Part shown: positions 42,508 through 51,176 of the stretch, piece by piece
Numbering within the stretch: position 1 is the stretch's first letter
How the letters are laid out: each line of letters begins with the position of its first letter
NCBI GenBank assembly: GCA_945830575.1
Contig: CALZZE010000010.1
Coordinates: 1-64,000 of the forward strand
Source of the DNA: an uncultured Subdoligranulum sp.
GTDB lineage: Bacteria; Bacillota; Clostridia; Oscillospirales; Ruminococcaceae
Direction: 5' to 3'
DNA: 64,000 nt
Notes under the pieces: generated by a model
Database searches by the model: none
Seen by the model: the letters and a program-made list of their open reading frames with translations, nothing else
What the model was told of the DNA's origin: nothing
Made by a program: the position numbers and the translations under genes

Positions 42508-42775
42508 GCCCCCGGCGTTTGTGCCGGGGGCGGTGTTCACAAGCGCGGTCAATGACCGCGATGCCTGTCGCGTTTCTTTTGCTGTTTCAAAAATCACTTC
42601 AAAATCCCTGACATCTAATCCACTCACTCAATTTGCGTTATCTAATCCGAGGTTACAACCTGACACACATTTTCGCAGTAGATATGTTTCCATATAAAAC
42701 AACCGAGCTTTTTCAAAAGTCTGGCTTCAGATCCAAACTTCCGAAAAAGCCCGGAAATACGCCACTTTCTGGCAC
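42508..42775. other. Intergenic stretch of lower GC downstream of rlmD
   Basis: It begins with a hairpin GCCCCCGGC/GCCGGGGGC (42508-42531), without an adjacent T-run, then GCGGTC/GACCGC at about 42555-42569. The following 200 bp is clearly more AT-rich than its surroundings. No ORF with a ribosome site, RNA gene or terminal repeat was recognised. Confidence 0.4.
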
Positions 42776-44134
42776 TTATTTATCTTTTCTTGACATCAAT
42801 ACTACGCACTCGACATGCTTTGTCCGTGGGAACAGATCCACCGGCTGGACGGGGCCAAGGGCATACTCCCGCTCCGCCAGAAAACGGGCGTCACGGGCGG
42901 CGGTGGCGGCGTTGCAGCTTACCATCACGATGGTGCGGGGGGACATCTCCACCAGAGCGTGCAGCGTGGCGGCATCGCAGCCCTTGCGGGGCGGGTCCAC
43001 CACGATGACATCGGGGCGAAGGCCCTGCGCGGCCAGTCTGGCGGCGGCCTGTCCCGCGTCCATGCACCAGAATTCCGCGTCCACGCCAAGACGGGCGGCG
43101 GTGGCTCTGGCACCTTCCACGGCCTGCGGAACAACCTCCACGCCCACCAGCCGGCAGCCCGGCGTGCGGCGCACCATGGAAAGCCCGATGGTGCCCATGC
43201 CGCAGTACAGGTCCAGCAGCACATCACCGGGACGCAGCGCGGCCTGCTCCCGCACCTTTTCGTACAGCAGCTCGGCGGCAGGGGTGTTCACCTGATAAAA
43301 TTCGTGTACCCCCATGGCGATGGGCACCCCGGCCAGCGTGTCCTCAATGACGCCGGGGCCCAGCACGGTGCGGGTCTCCCGGCCCAGAATCACGTTGGTG
43401 CGGGCGGTGTTGCGGTTCACAAGCACGGTGGTCAGAGCAAATTCCCGGGCCAGCGTTTCGCAGATGGCCTGCTCTTTGGGCAGCGAACCGCCGTTCACCA
43501 CAAAGCACAGAAGCCGCTGGCCGCTGTGCCAGCCCTGCCGCAGATACAGATGGCGCACCAGCCCCTTGCCGGTCTCCTCGTCGTAGGCGGTGGCTCCTGC
43601 ATCGGAGAGCAGCGCACAGGCGCGGGCGGCGGCCGCGTTCATCCAGTCCGGCTGCAAACGGCAGTCGGGGCAGGGGACCAGCCGGTGGCTGCGTCCCGCG
43701 TAAAACCCGGTGCAGAGCCGTCCGTCCGGCCCGGTTCCCACCGGCAGCTGTACCTTGTTGCGGTAACGGTCGGTCTGCTGCGCACCCAGCACCGGCAGCA
43801 CCGGCACGTCCAGCCCGCCCAGACGGGCAAAGGCATCCCGAACAAACTGCGTTTTGGCCTCGCACTCCGCCTCATAGCGCAGATGCCGCAGCCCGCAGCC
43901 GCCGCAGGGGCCTGCCACCGGGCAGTCCGGCTCCACACGGCCGGGGCCGGGTTCCAGCAGCTTCTCCAGACGCCCGAAGGCGTAATGCTTCAGCACCTTG
44001 ACGATGCGCACCTCCGCCTTGTCTCCGGGAGCGGCGCCCGGCACAAAAACGGCCTGACCCTCCACATGGGTCACGCCGCTGCCGTCATTGCTGAGAGATT
44101 CGATCAAAACCGTTACAAGCTGATTTTTTGTCAT
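42776..44134 (-). CDS. rlmD: 23S rRNA (uracil-1939-C5)-methyltransferase, RlmD family
   Basis: A 452-residue RNA m5U methyltransferase (TrmA/RlmD family). A TRAM domain spans about 1-60. An iron-sulfur Cys set follows (DCPVAGPCGGCGLRH near 69-83). The SAM site is LDLYCGMGTIGLS, VVDPPRKGC comes later, and the catalytic Cys is in MVSCNAAT near 405. Firmicutes relatives vary in target (U747/U1939), so the exact site is inferred. Its start overlaps the AraC stop by 4 bp, an unusual coupling of a regulator and an rRNA enzyme. Confidence 0.88.
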   Translation of the reverse strand: MTKNQLVTVLIESLSNDGSGVTHVEGQAVFVPGAAPGDKAEVRIVKVLKHYAFGRLEKLLEPGPGRVEPDCPVAGPCGGCGLRHLRYEAECEAKTQFVRDAFARLGGLDVPVLPVLGAQQTDRYRNKVQLPVGTGPDGRLCTGFYAGRSHRLVPCPDCRLQPDWMNAAAARACALLSDAGATAYDEETGKGLVRHLYLRQGWHSGQRLLCFVVNGGSLPKEQAICETLAREFALTTVLVNRNTARTNVILGRETRTVLGPGVIEDTLAGVPIAMGVHEFYQVNTPAAELLYEKVREQAALRPGDVLLDLYCGMGTIGLSMVRRTPGCRLVGVEVVPQAVEGARATAARLGVDAEFWCMDAGQAAARLAAQGLRPDVIVVDPPRKGCDAATLHALVEMSPRTIVMVSCNAATAARDARFLAEREYALGPVQPVDLFPRTKHVECVVLMSRKDK

Positions 44135-44982
44135 GAATGTTCCTTTTCCAACGTGGCGGCGTATTTGCTGGGCGGAATGCCCTTTACCTTCTTAAATACC
44201 CGCGAGAAATAAAACTGGTCAAAAAAGCCCACCGAGACCGCAATCTCTGCGATGGACAGATTGGTGCTTTTCAGAAGGCTGCACGCCTCGGAAATGCGGT
44301 AGTTCGTCAGATAATCAATGGGGCTTTGGCCCACATTGCTCATAAACACCCGGTACAGGTGGCTGCGGCTGACGCCCACCGCCTTGGCAATGTCGTCCAC
44401 CGAAATGTCGTGGGAATAGTTGAACTGGATGTACTTGATGGCCGCCAGCACGTACTGGCTGGAGGAGGAGCCGGGGCTGGGCATGATGTCCCGCGCCTCC
44501 TTCATCAGGTGGGCCATGAAGATATACAGATAGCCGGTCATCAGAGCCTCGCACTGAGGCTCCGGCCCCCGGGATTCGTATATTTTGAACAGCGCGTCCC
44601 GGATCATCTGCGGATCCTTGCAGCGGTGCACCGGCCGCGCATCGGTGAAGGGAGCCGCCTGTACCAGCTTGTTGGCGCAGGCCCCGTTGAAGCCCACCCA
44701 GTAATACTCCCACGGGTCGGTCTCATCCGCCGCGTAGGTGATGAGCTGGTTGGGCTTGGCCAGAAACAGATCGCCCGGCTGAAGCGGGAAGGACACCCCG
44801 CCCACCTGATACAGCCCCCGCCCGGCCACCACCAGATGGATGAGGTAATGGTCCCGCACACCGGGCCCCCAGGTGTAGCCCGGCTGGCAGCATTCATGAC
44901 CGCAGTTAAAGATGGAAAGCTCCACATTATCGGTGTAGCTTTGCTTGTAGCTCTGTTTGGAAATGGTCTCGGTGTTTTCCAT
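44131..44982 (-). CDS. AraC family transcriptional regulator
   Basis: A 283-residue regulator with an N-terminal cupin sensor (about 20-165; HLVVAGRGLYQVGG, PGDLFLAKPN) and a C-terminal double helix-turn-helix (about 185-283; ISVDDIAKAVGVSRSHLYRVF and ISEACSLLKSTNLSIAEIA, ending FKKVKGIPPSKYA). It resembles sugar-responsive MsmR/RafR-like regulators. It is divergent from galK, which is its likely target (inference). Confidence 0.88.
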   Translation of the reverse strand: MENTETISKQSYKQSYTDNVELSIFNCGHECCQPGYTWGPGVRDHYLIHLVVAGRGLYQVGGVSFPLQPGDLFLAKPNQLITYAADETDPWEYYWVGFNGACANKLVQAAPFTDARPVHRCKDPQMIRDALFKIYESRGPEPQCEALMTGYLYIFMAHLMKEARDIMPSPGSSSSQYVLAAIKYIQFNYSHDISVDDIAKAVGVSRSHLYRVFMSNVGQSPIDYLTNYRISEACSLLKSTNLSIAEIAVSVGFFDQFYFSRVFKKVKGIPPSKYAATLEKEHS

Positions 44983-45071
44983 GCGAAACTCCTTGATACG
45001 GCAAATTGAAGAACTACCGGTATTATAACAAGAAATTCATCAAAAGTCCATAAAAGCGCGGAAAAAAAGTG

Positions 45072-45099
45072 TTTACTTCCTGCAAAAATTTGTTATACT
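45072..45099 (+). promoter_or_regulatory. galK promoter
   Basis: TTTACT (45072-45077), 16-bp spacer, TATACT (45094-45099). The roughly 90-nt leader contains AACCGC/GCGGTT repeats. The AraC gene diverges upstream with its own -10, TATAAT near 45021-45026. Confidence 0.6.
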
Positions 45100-45197
45100 G
45101 AAAGTAACGAAAACCGCATGGTCGCGCGGTTCGTCATAACTGCCAAAAGAAGTGCGGTTTATTTGTGCATGATTACATAAGAAAGGTGAATGGAACG

Positions 45198-46505
45198 ATG
45201 GCAACCACAATGCAGCTGAAAAAGCAGATTCAGGAAGGCGTGTATGACGCCGCATTTTCCGCCCTGTACGGGTCGGATCCCGCCACGCTGGCAGCCCAGC
45301 GGGAGCGGTACAGCACTCTGGTGGACCGGTTCGCGGAGGAGTACGGCGCTGACCGGGAAGTGCGTCTGTATTCCGCCCCTGGCCGCACCGAGATCGGCGG
45401 CAACCACACCGACCACAACAACGGCGTGGTGATGGCCGCCGCCGTCAATCTGGACGTTGTGGCCGTGGTGTCCCCCAACGAGGACAACGTGGTGCGGGTC
45501 AAGTCCTACGGCTTTGACAAGATCGACGATGTGGACCTGAGCATCCTGACTCCCCAGAAACGCGAGATGGAACATTCCGCGGGCCTCATCCGCGGCGTGG
45601 CGGCCGGCTTTGTGGAGGCCGGCGGCAAGGTGGGCGGCTTTGACGCCTACACCACCAGCGACGTGCTGCGCGGCTCCGGCCTGTCCAGCTCGGCGGCGTT
45701 CGAGGTGTGCATGGGCGCGATCTTCCGCGGCGAGTACAATGATAATGACATGGAGAAATTCTCTCAGGTCAAGATCGCCCAGATCGGCCAGTACGCCGAG
45801 AACGTGTTCTTCGGCAAGCCCTGCGGCCTGATGGACCAGACCGCCTGCGCCGTGGGCAGCGCCATCACCATCGACTTCAAGGACCCGGCGAACCCGGTGG
45901 TGGGCACCGCCAAGTTCGATCTGGCCACCCACAATTTTGCGCTGTGCATCAGCGATACCAAGGGCAGCCATGCCGACCTGACCGATGACTACGCCGCCAT
46001 CCGCCGTGAGATGGAGAGCGTGGCGGAGCAGTTCGGCAAGCCGGTGCTGCGCGAGGTGGACGAGCAGGAATTCCTGAAAGCCATTCCGACCCTGCGCCGC
46101 AAGGTGGGCGACCGCGCCGTTGTGCGCGCCATCCACTTCTACAATGACTGCCGCCGTGCCGCCGACCTGTGCGCCGCCATCCGGGATGACCGGTTTGAGG
46201 AGTTCCTCCAGCTGGTCATTGAGGGCGGTCATTCCAGCTTTGAGTTTAACCAGAACGCCTACTCCATCAAGAACCCGCAGGAGCAGGGCGTGCCTCTGGC
46301 GCTGGCCATCAGCCAGAAGGTGCTAAAAGGTCGTGGCGCATGGCGTTTGCAGGGCGGCGGTTTCGCCGGCACCATTCAGGCGTTCGTGCCCATGGATCTG
46401 CTGGAGGAGTACCGCGCCGCCATCGACGCTCTGTTTGGTGAGGGCAGCTGCCATGTGCTCAGCGTGCGCAACTACGGCGCCGTGCCTGTGACTCCCGACA
46501 TGTAA
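45198..46505 (+). CDS. galK: Galactokinase
   Basis: A 435-residue GHMP kinase phosphorylating galactose at C1. The galactokinase signature GRTEIGGNHTDHNNG is near residue 57, the GHMP ATP loop is VLRGSGLSSSAAFEV near 155, and the C-terminal motif is LQGGGFAGTIQAF. The start at 45198 has AAGGTG about 11 nt upstream; an in-frame ATG at 45165 has no site. Gal-1-P made here would feed galT at 31 kb. Confidence 0.94.
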   Translation: MATTMQLKKQIQEGVYDAAFSALYGSDPATLAAQRERYSTLVDRFAEEYGADREVRLYSAPGRTEIGGNHTDHNNGVVMAAAVNLDVVAVVSPNEDNVVRVKSYGFDKIDDVDLSILTPQKREMEHSAGLIRGVAAGFVEAGGKVGGFDAYTTSDVLRGSGLSSSAAFEVCMGAIFRGEYNDNDMEKFSQVKIAQIGQYAENVFFGKPCGLMDQTACAVGSAITIDFKDPANPVVGTAKFDLATHNFALCISDTKGSHADLTDDYAAIRREMESVAEQFGKPVLREVDEQEFLKAIPTLRRKVGDRAVVRAIHFYNDCRRAADLCAAIRDDRFEEFLQLVIEGGHSSFEFNQNAYSIKNPQEQGVPLALAISQKVLKGRGAWRLQGGGFAGTIQAFVPMDLLEEYRAAIDALFGEGSCHVLSVRNYGAVPVTPDM

Positions 46506-46522
46506 TTGCTTATCAAAATCAG

Positions 46523-46562
46523 AACCGCCGCCCCGGTCCAAACGCCGGGGCGGCGGTTTTCA
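46523..46562. terminator. Bidirectional terminator between galK and coaX
   Basis: ACCGCCGCCCCGG/CCGGGGCGGCGGT, 13-bp stem with T-rich sequence on both sides (TTTTC on the plus side, CTGATTTT on the minus side). Confidence 0.88.
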
Positions 46563-47324
46563 GTGATTTTTCTCGTATAACAAAGCCAGACCTTTTAGTA
46601 ATAAATCGCCGTCACATACCACCTCGCGGCGGCAGCAGGGGGTGATGCAGGGGGCCAGCCCGCCGGTGGCCACCACCGTCAGCGGCTTGCCAAGCTCAGC
46701 CTCCACCCGGTCGGCCAGCCCGTCCAGCATGGCGGCGGTGCCGAAAATCGCGCCGTTGTTCAGGCACTCCACCGTGTTGCGGCCCACCAGATGGGCCGGC
46801 GGCTCCGGCGAGATGGGCGGCAGCTGCGCCGTGCCCGCGCTGATGGCCCGCAGACTGGTCTGCACGCCGGGAACGATGAACCCGCCCAGAAACACACCGC
46901 CCTCCCCGATGACGTTGTAGGTGGTGGCGGTGCCCAGGTCCACCGTCAGGCAGGGCAGGGGATACAGCGCCGCTGCGGCGGCCGCGTCCGCGATGCGGTC
47001 CCGCCCCACGCGGGCCGGCTCCGTCACCGCAAAGGTCAGGCCGGTGTCCAGCTCGTGACTTACCACCAGCGCCTCCCGCCCGGTCAGGCGCTGGCAGGCG
47101 TCCGCCAGCGTGGCGGTCAGCCCCGGCACCACACTGCACACAATGACCCCCTCGCATCCCGATGGGGTCACGCCGAGACGCTCCAGCAAAAAGCGCAGCT
47201 CGGCGGCGTATTCGTCCCGGGTGCAGCGGGGACGGGTCACCATGCGGGTGGTAAAGCGTACGGTGCGCCCTTCCAGCCCACCGATGCAGATGTTGGAATT
47301 GCCAATGTCCACAGCAAGTACCAT
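46560..47324 (-). CDS. coaX: Type III pantothenate kinase
   Basis: A 254-residue CoaX of the ASKHA fold, the first step of CoA synthesis. LAVDIGNSNICIGG is the phosphate-1 motif, GRDRIADAAAA and CLTVDLGTATTYNVIG the central motifs, and FIVPGVQTSLRAI the substrate loop. GAGG lies 7 nt before the ATG. It is divergent from coaBC, so two CoA steps share one intergenic region. Confidence 0.96.
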   Translation of the reverse strand: MVLAVDIGNSNICIGGLEGRTVRFTTRMVTRPRCTRDEYAAELRFLLERLGVTPSGCEGVIVCSVVPGLTATLADACQRLTGREALVVSHELDTGLTFAVTEPARVGRDRIADAAAAAALYPLPCLTVDLGTATTYNVIGEGGVFLGGFIVPGVQTSLRAISAGTAQLPPISPEPPAHLVGRNTVECLNNGAIFGTAAMLDGLADRVEAELGKPLTVVATGGLAPCITPCCRREVVCDGDLLLKGLALLYEKNH

Positions 47325-47353
47325 AGTGTGTCCTCACATTGTTGTTTTGACCC

Positions 47354-47382
47354 ATTATACCACCTGAAACAGCAAATTACAA
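47354..47382 (-). promoter_or_regulatory. coaX promoter
   Basis: TTGTAA (47377-47382), 17-bp spacer, TATAAT (47354-47359) with TGG before the -10, on the minus strand. It is back to back with the coaBC promoter, the two -35 boxes 2 bp apart. Confidence 0.82.
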
Positions 47383-47384
47383 CA

Positions 47385-47413
47385 TTGACGCGGGCACGCC
47401 GAACCGGTATAAT
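47385..47413 (+). promoter_or_regulatory. coaBC promoter
   Basis: TTGACG (47385-47390), 17-bp spacer, TATAAT (47408-47413). Confidence 0.87.
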
Positions 47414-47432
47414 GAAACACGAGGTGAAAACT

Positions 47433-48647
47433 ATGAATCTGACCGGAAAAACCGTTGTGCTGGGTATCACCGGCGGCATTGCAGCCTACAAAATGCCCAA
47501 TGTGGCCCACGCGCTGGTAAAAATGGGGGCGGATGTGCATGTGCTGATGACGAAAAACGCCACCCAGTTCATCACCCCGCTGGTATTTGAAACGCTGACA
47601 AACCGGCGCTGCATCGTGGATACCTTTGACCGCAACTTCCAGTACGATGTGGCGCATATTTCGCTGGCCAACGCGGCGGATGCGCTGCTCATCGCCCCGG
47701 CCACCGCCAACGTGCTGGCCAAGCTGGCCCACGGGCTGGCGGATGATATGCTCACCACCGTCACGCTGGCGGCCACCTGCCCCAAGCTGGTGGCACCTGC
47801 CATGAACACCCACATGCTGGAAAATCCCATCACGCAGGACAATCTGAAAACGCTGGCGGGCTACGGGTTCACCGTCATTCCCTCTGGTTCCGGGATGCTG
47901 GCCTGCGGCGATGTGGGCAGCGGCCGCCTGCCGGAGGAATCCGTGCTGGTGGATTATGTGGTACGGGCGCTGGCAGGACCCAAGGATTTGACCGGCAGAC
48001 GGGTGGTGGTCTCGGCGGGGGCCACGCAGGAGCCGATGGACCCGGTGCGGTATATCACCAACCACTCCACGGGGAAAATGGGTTACGCGGTGGCCCGGGC
48101 CTGTATGCTGCGGGGTGCGGACGTCACGCTGCTCACCGCCAATACGGGGCTGCCCCCGGTGCCTTTTGTGAAAACGGTGCCCTTCACCACCGCCGCCGAC
48201 CTGTTTGAGGCAGTCAAAACCCATGCGGTGGAGCATCCCGCCGACGCGCTGGTGATGGCCGCCGCCGTGGCGGATTACCGCCCCGTCACCGTGGCCGGGG
48301 ACAAGATGAAAAAGAAGGACGGCGACCTGACGCTGCCGCTGGAGCGCACACAGGATATCCTTGGCTGGGTGGGAGAGCACAAGCCGGAGGGACTTTTCGT
48401 TTGTGGATTTTCCATGGAGACCCGCGACCTTGTTGAGAATTCCGCCGCCAAGCTGCGCAAAAAGAAGATGGACCTCATCGTTGCAAACAACCTGAAGGTG
48501 CCCGGCGCGGGCTTTGGGGTGGATACCAATGTGGTGACGCTCATTGATGGGCAGGGGATGCAGGAACTGCCCCTGCAAAGCAAGGACGCGGTGGCCATGC
48601 ACATTGCTGACCGCATTGCCGGCGCATTGCACAAAAATAATTCGTGA
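47433..48647 (+). CDS. coaBC: Bifunctional phosphopantothenoylcysteine decarboxylase / phosphopantothenate-cysteine ligase
   Basis: A 404-residue fusion. The CoaC flavoprotein half (1-185) has GITGGIAAYK, the active-site His in YDVAHISLANAAD, PAMNTHM and the redox Cys in GMLACGDVGSGRL. The CoaB half (190-400) has SAGATQEPMDPVRYITNHSTGKMG and the Lys-rich KMKKKDG loop. The start is the ATG at 47433 with GAGGTG upstream. Confidence 0.97.
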   Translation: MNLTGKTVVLGITGGIAAYKMPNVAHALVKMGADVHVLMTKNATQFITPLVFETLTNRRCIVDTFDRNFQYDVAHISLANAADALLIAPATANVLAKLAHGLADDMLTTVTLAATCPKLVAPAMNTHMLENPITQDNLKTLAGYGFTVIPSGSGMLACGDVGSGRLPEESVLVDYVVRALAGPKDLTGRRVVVSAGATQEPMDPVRYITNHSTGKMGYAVARACMLRGADVTLLTANTGLPPVPFVKTVPFTTAADLFEAVKTHAVEHPADALVMAAAVADYRPVTVAGDKMKKKDGDLTLPLERTQDILGWVGEHKPEGLFVCGFSMETRDLVENSAAKLRKKKMDLIVANNLKVPGAGFGVDTNVVTLIDGQGMQELPLQSKDAVAMHIADRIAGALHKNNS

Positions 48648-48657
48648 TTTTTGGCGC

Positions 48658-48687
48658 CCGCCCCGCGAGAAGTTCGCGGGGCGGGCC
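48658..48687 (+). terminator. Hairpin after coaBC
   Basis: GCCCGCCCCGCGA/TCGCGGGGCGGGC stem, 13 bp, without a T-run, ending at the -35 of the next promoter. Confidence 0.5.
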
Positions 48688-48716
48688 TTGACAGCTATAT
48701 TCTACAAGTGTAGAAT
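48688..48716 (+). promoter_or_regulatory. Promoter of the second M56-BlaI operon
   Basis: TTGACA (48688-48693), 17-bp spacer, TAGAAT (48711-48716). Confidence 0.87.
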
Positions 48717-48720
48717 ATAG
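48695..48720. promoter_or_regulatory. Primary BlaI operator (perfect palindrome)
   Basis: CTATATTCTACA, AG, TGTAGAATATAG: 12-bp perfect arms around TACA-N2-TGTA, the BlaI/MecI/CopY core. It covers the spacer and the -10. Confidence 0.9.
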
Positions 48721-48725
48721 CCAAG

Positions 48726-48741
48726 TTCTACAAACGTAGAA
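48726..48741. promoter_or_regulatory. Secondary BlaI operator
   Basis: TTCTAC-AAAC-GTAGAA, centred 26 bp downstream of the primary operator and overlapping the start of the ribosome site. Confidence 0.75.
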
Positions 48742-48753
48742 GGAGAGAAGCGT

Positions 48754-50739
48754 ATGAAAGTGTTTCTGGACTGGCTGGCTCCCGCCGGGGTGCAGTCGCT
48801 GTTTGTCAGCTGGGCCGTGCAGGGGGCATTGCTGGGGCTTTGCGTGCTGGCAGGGCTGGCTGTGTCCGGCAGGGTGCGGAAAGCCTTCGGCTTTGGCTGG
48901 CTGTGCCGGCAATGGCTTTTGATGGCGCTGCTGTTTCTGGTGCCTGTTCAGCAGGCGGCGCAGATGCTTTCCGCCACCGCGCTGGAACCGCTTTTCATCA
49001 TTCTCCGCCATGGGCGTTCCTCCGCCGTGACGGTCACGGTGCCGCCGCAGCTCACCCATTCGGTTTCCATCGGCTCCGGGGCCGCCGCGCAGACCGTCAT
49101 TCCGCAGACGGCGCCCGTTCATGCGGCGGTGCTGCCCAGCCCGCTGCAATGGGGGACGGCGCTGTGGCTGTGCGGTCTGGCGCTGGTGCTGGCGTGGAAC
49201 CTGACGTCCTATTGCGTGTGGCGGCACAGGGCGCTGCGCAATGCCGCCCCGCCGGATGCGGGCTGGCTCTGCGAAGGCATGACTGTCCTTGCCACGCCCG
49301 CGGTGCAGGGGCCGGTGCTGGCGGGAATGTTCCGTCCGGTGCTGCTGGTGCCGCCCGGTCCCGCCCCGGCGGGAGCCGCTTACATGCTGGCCCATGAACA
49401 GGCCCATCTGCGCCGCCATGATGTGGCCTTCAAGCTGATGCTGATGCTGGTGTGCGCGGTGCACTGGTACAATCCGGCGGTCTGGCTGCTGCAAAGCCGT
49501 GCCTCCCGCGACATCGAGGCCGCCTGTGACGCTGCCGTGCTGCAGAACCAGTCCAACGACTACCGCGCCGCCTATGCGGACGCGCTGCTGGAGGCGGTGC
49601 GCCAGAGCCGCGGCCCGGTGCTGACCAGCTGCTTTGCTCTGAACAAACACCAGCTCAAGGCGCGGCTTGCGGCGCTGTGGGACACGGAACCCAAGCTGAG
49701 GGGGCGGCTGAATCTGGCGCTGGTGGGATACATCTGTCTTTCCCTCTGTTTGCTGGTGGCCTGCCAGACGCAGGCAGATTCGGAACCCACCGAGGAGGAG
49801 CTGAAAAGCAGCGCCCTCATGCTGGCCATGGAGCCTGTGCAGGTGCCGCAGGACGCGGAACCGGAACAACTGGCGATTCTGGCCGCCGCGCAGTTTGTGC
49901 GGGAACCTCTTGTGAACAATATCCGCAGCGACACGGAGCACACCATGGGGATGTATCAGGATTATCCGGGCATGGTCAGCCAGCTGGCGGACCCGGACGG
50001 GGAAATCGCGGAGATGCTGGATTCTTCCACGCTGCTGGTGGACACTCCCGAAGGCTACAAGACCATCCGGGAATGTCTCGCCATGCCGGGGTATTATCTG
50101 GTCAAGGTCAGCTATACCATCTACTACACGCCGGAGACCCTGTATCTTGGCCCCCAGTACAGCGACGGTGCCAGCCGGAAATATATTCTGGTCTGCGTAA
50201 ACGGGGAGCAGCCTGCCTGTCTGGACTTTGCACCGCCCTCTTCCGATGACAGCGCGCCCACGGAACCCACCCAGACCTCTGAGGCCAAAGCGCTGCGGTT
50301 ATCCACGCGACAATACCTGATGCTGGAGCATCAGACTAAAGCGTTGTACCGCGCCGGAATCGGGAACTTCACCAGCCCCAAAGACTGGACGGATGCGGAG
50401 CTGACCCGGTATCTGTACTATCGCAGCCGGGATTATCTGGGAGACTGCGACCAAATGGCCGCTAACCTGATGCTGACGGTGGACTTTACCGCAGAAGATG
50501 ACTGGTCACACAACGCCCGGTTCCTGTCACTGGAGTGGAGCGGTGTGGAGCAAACGGTCTGGGCGCAGTGCAACAGCGAACCATGGCCCGAGCCGCAGTC
50601 CATCCGGTACACCGCCAACGGTGACGGCACCATCACCGCGCAGACCGACCGGGCGCGGTATACCTTCCGGGTCTACAACGGCGGCGGCATCGACTGGTCG
50701 GCCCGCACATACTGCATCGGAGGGGAGGCCGTCTCATGA
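48754..50739 (+). CDS. M56 family BlaR1-like protease with a large unknown outer domain
   Basis: A 661-residue membrane protein with helices near 15-37, 53-72, 132-155 and 320-337. The M56 domain has HEQAH at 214-218 and DIEAACDAAV at 253-262, so the zinc site is intact. After the last helix comes LLVACQTQ, resembling a lipobox, and then about 320 residues outside the membrane with no recognised sensor motif: no penicillin-binding SxxK/KTG set and no M23 motif. It should relieve the co-encoded BlaI in response to an unknown envelope signal. Stop and blaI start overlap (ATGA). Confidence 0.85.
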   Translation: MKVFLDWLAPAGVQSLFVSWAVQGALLGLCVLAGLAVSGRVRKAFGFGWLCRQWLLMALLFLVPVQQAAQMLSATALEPLFIILRHGRSSAVTVTVPPQLTHSVSIGSGAAAQTVIPQTAPVHAAVLPSPLQWGTALWLCGLALVLAWNLTSYCVWRHRALRNAAPPDAGWLCEGMTVLATPAVQGPVLAGMFRPVLLVPPGPAPAGAAYMLAHEQAHLRRHDVAFKLMLMLVCAVHWYNPAVWLLQSRASRDIEAACDAAVLQNQSNDYRAAYADALLEAVRQSRGPVLTSCFALNKHQLKARLAALWDTEPKLRGRLNLALVGYICLSLCLLVACQTQADSEPTEEELKSSALMLAMEPVQVPQDAEPEQLAILAAAQFVREPLVNNIRSDTEHTMGMYQDYPGMVSQLADPDGEIAEMLDSSTLLVDTPEGYKTIRECLAMPGYYLVKVSYTIYYTPETLYLGPQYSDGASRKYILVCVNGEQPACLDFAPPSSDDSAPTEPTQTSEAKALRLSTRQYLMLEHQTKALYRAGIGNFTSPKDWTDAELTRYLYYRSRDYLGDCDQMAANLMLTVDFTAEDDWSHNARFLSLEWSGVEQTVWAQCNSEPWPEPQSIRYTANGDGTITAQTDRARYTFRVYNGGGIDWSARTYCIGGEAVS

Positions 50740-51122
50740 ATCAGATTGCACGCCTGCCCGACGCGGAACTGGAGGTGATGAACGCCCTCTGGGCCGCCGG
50801 AGAACCCCTGACCCGCCCGGAACTGGAACAGCGCCTTGCCCACAAGGGCTGGGCGGCCACCACATTGCTGGCGCTGCTGACCCGTCTGGAGGAAAAGGGC
50901 TTTGTGACCCGGCACAAGCAGGGCCGCGGCTACCTGTACGCGGCGTCGGTGCCCCGCAGGGAATACGCCAAAACCGAGGGCCGCACGGCGCTGGGGCGGA
51001 TGTTCGGTGGCAGCGCCAAAAACCTGGTGGCGGCGCTGGCGGAGACAGACGCTCTTACTGACGCGGACATTGACGAACTGAGCGACTATCTGGAACAGCT
51101 CAAACGGCGGCACCAAACATAA
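50736..51122 (+). CDS. BlaI family repressor (second copy)
   Basis: A 128-residue BlaI/MecI repressor: winged helix in residues 5-75 (LPDAELEVMNALWAAGEPL, TTLLALLTRLEEKGFVTRHKQGRGYLY) and a helical tail (ALGRMFGGSAKNLVAALAE) where proteolysis normally occurs. It follows its protease gene by ATGA overlap, the reverse of the order at 18.7-20.6 kb. The two operators 5' of the operon are its likely sites. Confidence 0.93.
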   Translation: MNQIARLPDAELEVMNALWAAGEPLTRPELEQRLAHKGWAATTLLALLTRLEEKGFVTRHKQGRGYLYAASVPRREYAKTEGRTALGRMFGGSAKNLVAALAETDALTDADIDELSDYLEQLKRRHQT

Positions 51123-51140
51123 ATCTTCATCCCTTTTCAT

Positions 51141-51162
51141 AAAATGGGTTGTACCATTTTTT
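51141..51162 (+). terminator. Weak terminator between blaI and asnB
   Basis: AAAATGG, 6 nt, CCATTTTTT. It ends 1-2 bp before the asnB ribosome site, so it may only attenuate read-through into asnB. Confidence 0.5.
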
Positions 51163-51176
51163 GAGGAGGGATTTTT

